From Cyanobacteria bacterium UBA11153 (GTDB taxonomy: Bacteria; Cyanobacteriota; Cyanobacteriia; Cyanobacteriales; Coleofasciculaceae): a stretch of DNA of 6,094 nucleotides. The number at the start of each line of letters is the position of its first letter. The stretch's first letter is position 1. The stretch spans positions 1 through 6,094 of the forward strand of contig DOIX01000283.1 of NCBI GenBank assembly GCA_003511885.1, in the 5' to 3' direction. A program made the translations under genes and the position numbers. Positions 5,762 to 6,094 of this stretch are shown here, piece by piece. The notes beneath the pieces are model-generated. The model saw only the letters and a program-made list of their open reading frames with translations, ran no database searches and was not told the DNA's origin.

Positions 5762-6013
5762 TTGTCAATGCCATTTCAAAAAAACAACAAACAAGGTTTT
5801 ACGACCAATCGAGAAAACCCGTTAATCAGTAGTCCAGTCTGTTTAAGGATGGATGTAGAATTAGCCAAAGAATTGAGGTCTATCCCTGATTGGCAAGAAC
5901 GGCTAAGGTTGGCATTACCTGAATTAATAAAAACTTGGAAGGCAGACTTTAGTCTGCAAAGTGCTTTCATCCCCGCTCTAAAGAGACGGGGCTTTCAGCA
6001 GCTCATTTTGTAA
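5762..6013 (+). CDS. Small accessory ORF of the IS element (possible RHH-like protein)
   Basis: The 83-codon ORF is divergent from tnpB and lies within the predicted element. It can start at TTG (5762) or at ATG two codons later (5768, giving MPFQKNNKQGF); I favour ATG. It resembles small cyanobacterial hypothetical proteins with the pattern basic N-terminus, [ST]P-CLR-D, and IPDWQERLR. A strand-like CLRMD (residues 27-31) followed by two helices (33-41, 45-58) is compatible with a ribbon-helix-helix DNA-binding fold. If so, it might regulate the adjacent promoters, but this is inference. The C-terminal part, about residue 60 onward, is encoded by left-end hairpins (5942-5957 and 5971-5991), so that tail may be constrained by DNA structure more than by protein function. 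The TAA stop is formed by the target tetranucleotide outside the element. No Shine-Dalgarno is visible. Function is unknown. Confidence 0.65.
   Translation: MSMPFQKNNKQGFTTNRENPLISSPVCLRMDVELAKELRSIPDWQERLRLALPELIKTWKADFSLQSAFIPALKRRGFQQLIL
5942..5957. repeat. Inner left-end hairpin
   Basis: GCAGAC-TTTA-GTCTGC is a perfect 6-bp stem with a 4-nt loop on the plus strand, 13 bases inside the left-end recognition hairpin. It lies in the coding sequence of the small ORF (codons of WKADFSLQ). It could be a second recognition structure or a transcription attenuator for the small ORF. Confidence 0.7.
5971..5991 (-). repeat. Left-end subterminal hairpin (TnpA recognition)
   Basis: On the minus strand: stem CCCCG, bulged T, stem CTC, loop TTTA, then GAG and CGGGG. 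AAAG directly precedes it, and TTAC (target and left cleavage site) lies 18 bases further 5'. The matching right-end hairpin has G-C where this one has C-G. The hairpin also encodes part of the C-terminus (residues around 70-77) of the plus-strand small ORF. Confidence 0.88.
6010..6013 (-). other. Target / left cleavage tetranucleotide TTAC
   Basis: TTAC on the minus strand immediately 5' of the predicted left end. It is the host target sequence retained at insertion and the predicted left cleavage site. For TnpB it would also be, or be part of, the transposon-adjacent motif (TAM). On the plus strand these bases read GTAA and supply the last base of the final codon and the TAA stop of the small ORF. 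Confidence 0.75.
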
Positions 6014-6025
6014 AAGAAACACAAC

Positions 6026-6060
6026 AAAAAGCGCCCTCCAAACAGGAGAGCGCTTTTTTT
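6026..6060. terminator. Bidirectional rho-independent terminator
   Basis: An A-run (6026-6030) leads into GCGC, a C/A mismatch, CTCC, loop AAACA, GGAG and GCGC, followed by seven T (6054-6060). The 8-bp GC-rich stem with A and T tracts on both sides can stop transcription in either direction. On the plus strand it lies 13 bases after the small ORF. It is outside the mobile element, so it probably belongs to the host locus, perhaps to a gene beyond the right edge. Confidence 0.88.
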
Positions 6061-6066
6061 ATTCAG

Positions 6067-6087
6067 TTACAGCGGTTTCTGCAGTAA
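6067..6087. repeat. Imperfect hairpin at the right edge
   Basis: TTAC (6067-6070) pairs with GTAA (6084-6087), and GCGG (6072-6075) pairs with CTGC (6079-6082) with one G-T pair, around loop TTT. The core TACAGCGGTTTCTGC is an inverted near-copy (14 of 15) of positions 8-22. Likely a small dispersed repeat; no role is visible. Confidence 0.45.
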
Positions 6088-6094
6088 TGTGTGA

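Larger units (their letters stand above)
4351..6009 (-). mobile_element. IS200/IS605-type element with tnpB and accessory ORF, no tnpA
   Basis: Read on the minus strand, the left end lies at 6009 directly after TTAC (6013-6010), and the right end finishes with TCAA (4354-4351). Each end carries a 21-nt bulged hairpin. The tetranucleotide directly 5' of each hairpin is AAAG at the left end and GAAT (4384-4381) at the right end. As I recall, these are the same cleavage-site and guide pairs used by IS608 TnpA. There is no target duplication, as expected for single-strand peel-and-paste transposition. The 1659-bp element holds tnpB and a divergent small ORF. With no HUH/Y1 tnpA present, movement would need a TnpA acting in trans. 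The exact boundaries are inferred from these motifs, not from an empty-site comparison. Confidence 0.85.

Noticed and set aside
5776..5970. 64-codon minus-strand ORF opposite the small accessory ORF
   Set aside because: The plus-strand frame has the cyanobacterial small-protein pattern and reaches the element edge; the minus frame shows nothing recognisable.

Overview
The window looks like chromosome or plasmid DNA of a filamentous cyanobacterium. Supporting signs are two exact HIP1 octamers (GCGATCGC) in the large gene, heptanucleotide short tandem repeats in an intergenic region, dispersed palindromic repeats of a cyanobacterial type, and two protein types common in that phylum: a STAND-like AAA/WD40 protein and a cyanobacterial-type IS200/IS605 TnpB. 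No protein-coding gene runs off either edge.

Region 1 (38-3709, minus strand) is one 1223-residue protein. It has an N-terminal AAA/STAND-like NTPase with a winged-helix-like segment, a helical stalk with one predicted membrane span, 14 WD40 repeats (enough for two seven-bladed propellers) and a short Cys-containing tail. It starts with GTG immediately behind a (GTTGATA)n heptamer array.

Region 2 (3710-4350) has no credible gene. It holds two heptamer arrays, a dispersed repeat around CTTCG/CGAAG, a candidate 185-bp MITE with 17-bp inverted ends and flanking TA dinucleotides, weak hairpins, and a G-rich tract next to the transposon end.

Region 3 (4351-6009) is a complete-looking IS200/IS605-type element without tnpA. 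Both ends carry a 21-nt hairpin with a bulged base. The two hairpins differ at only two positions, and those two are a compensating base pair. Each end also has the cleavage-site and guide tetranucleotides I recall for IS608: TTAC/AAAG at the left end and TCAA/GAAT at the right end. Inside are tnpB (minus strand) and a divergent 83-codon ORF (plus strand), separated by a 55-bp AT-rich, palindrome-rich promoter region. The last 120 bases of tnpB plus the right end fold into five consecutive hairpins, the expected place of the omega RNA (reRNA). Its guide would be read from the flanking DNA at 4350 downward.

Region 4 (6010-6094) is host flank: the TTAC target, a strong bidirectional rho-independent terminator, and a hairpin whose core reappears inverted at the other edge of the window.

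The most interesting points are the divergent accessory ORF whose stop codon is supplied by the obligatory target tetranucleotide, the TnpB with a displaced RuvC-II glutamate and no zinc ribbon, an in-frame cyanobacterial palindromic repeat inside TnpB, and the structured omega-RNA region. None of this was tested by database search or folding software.
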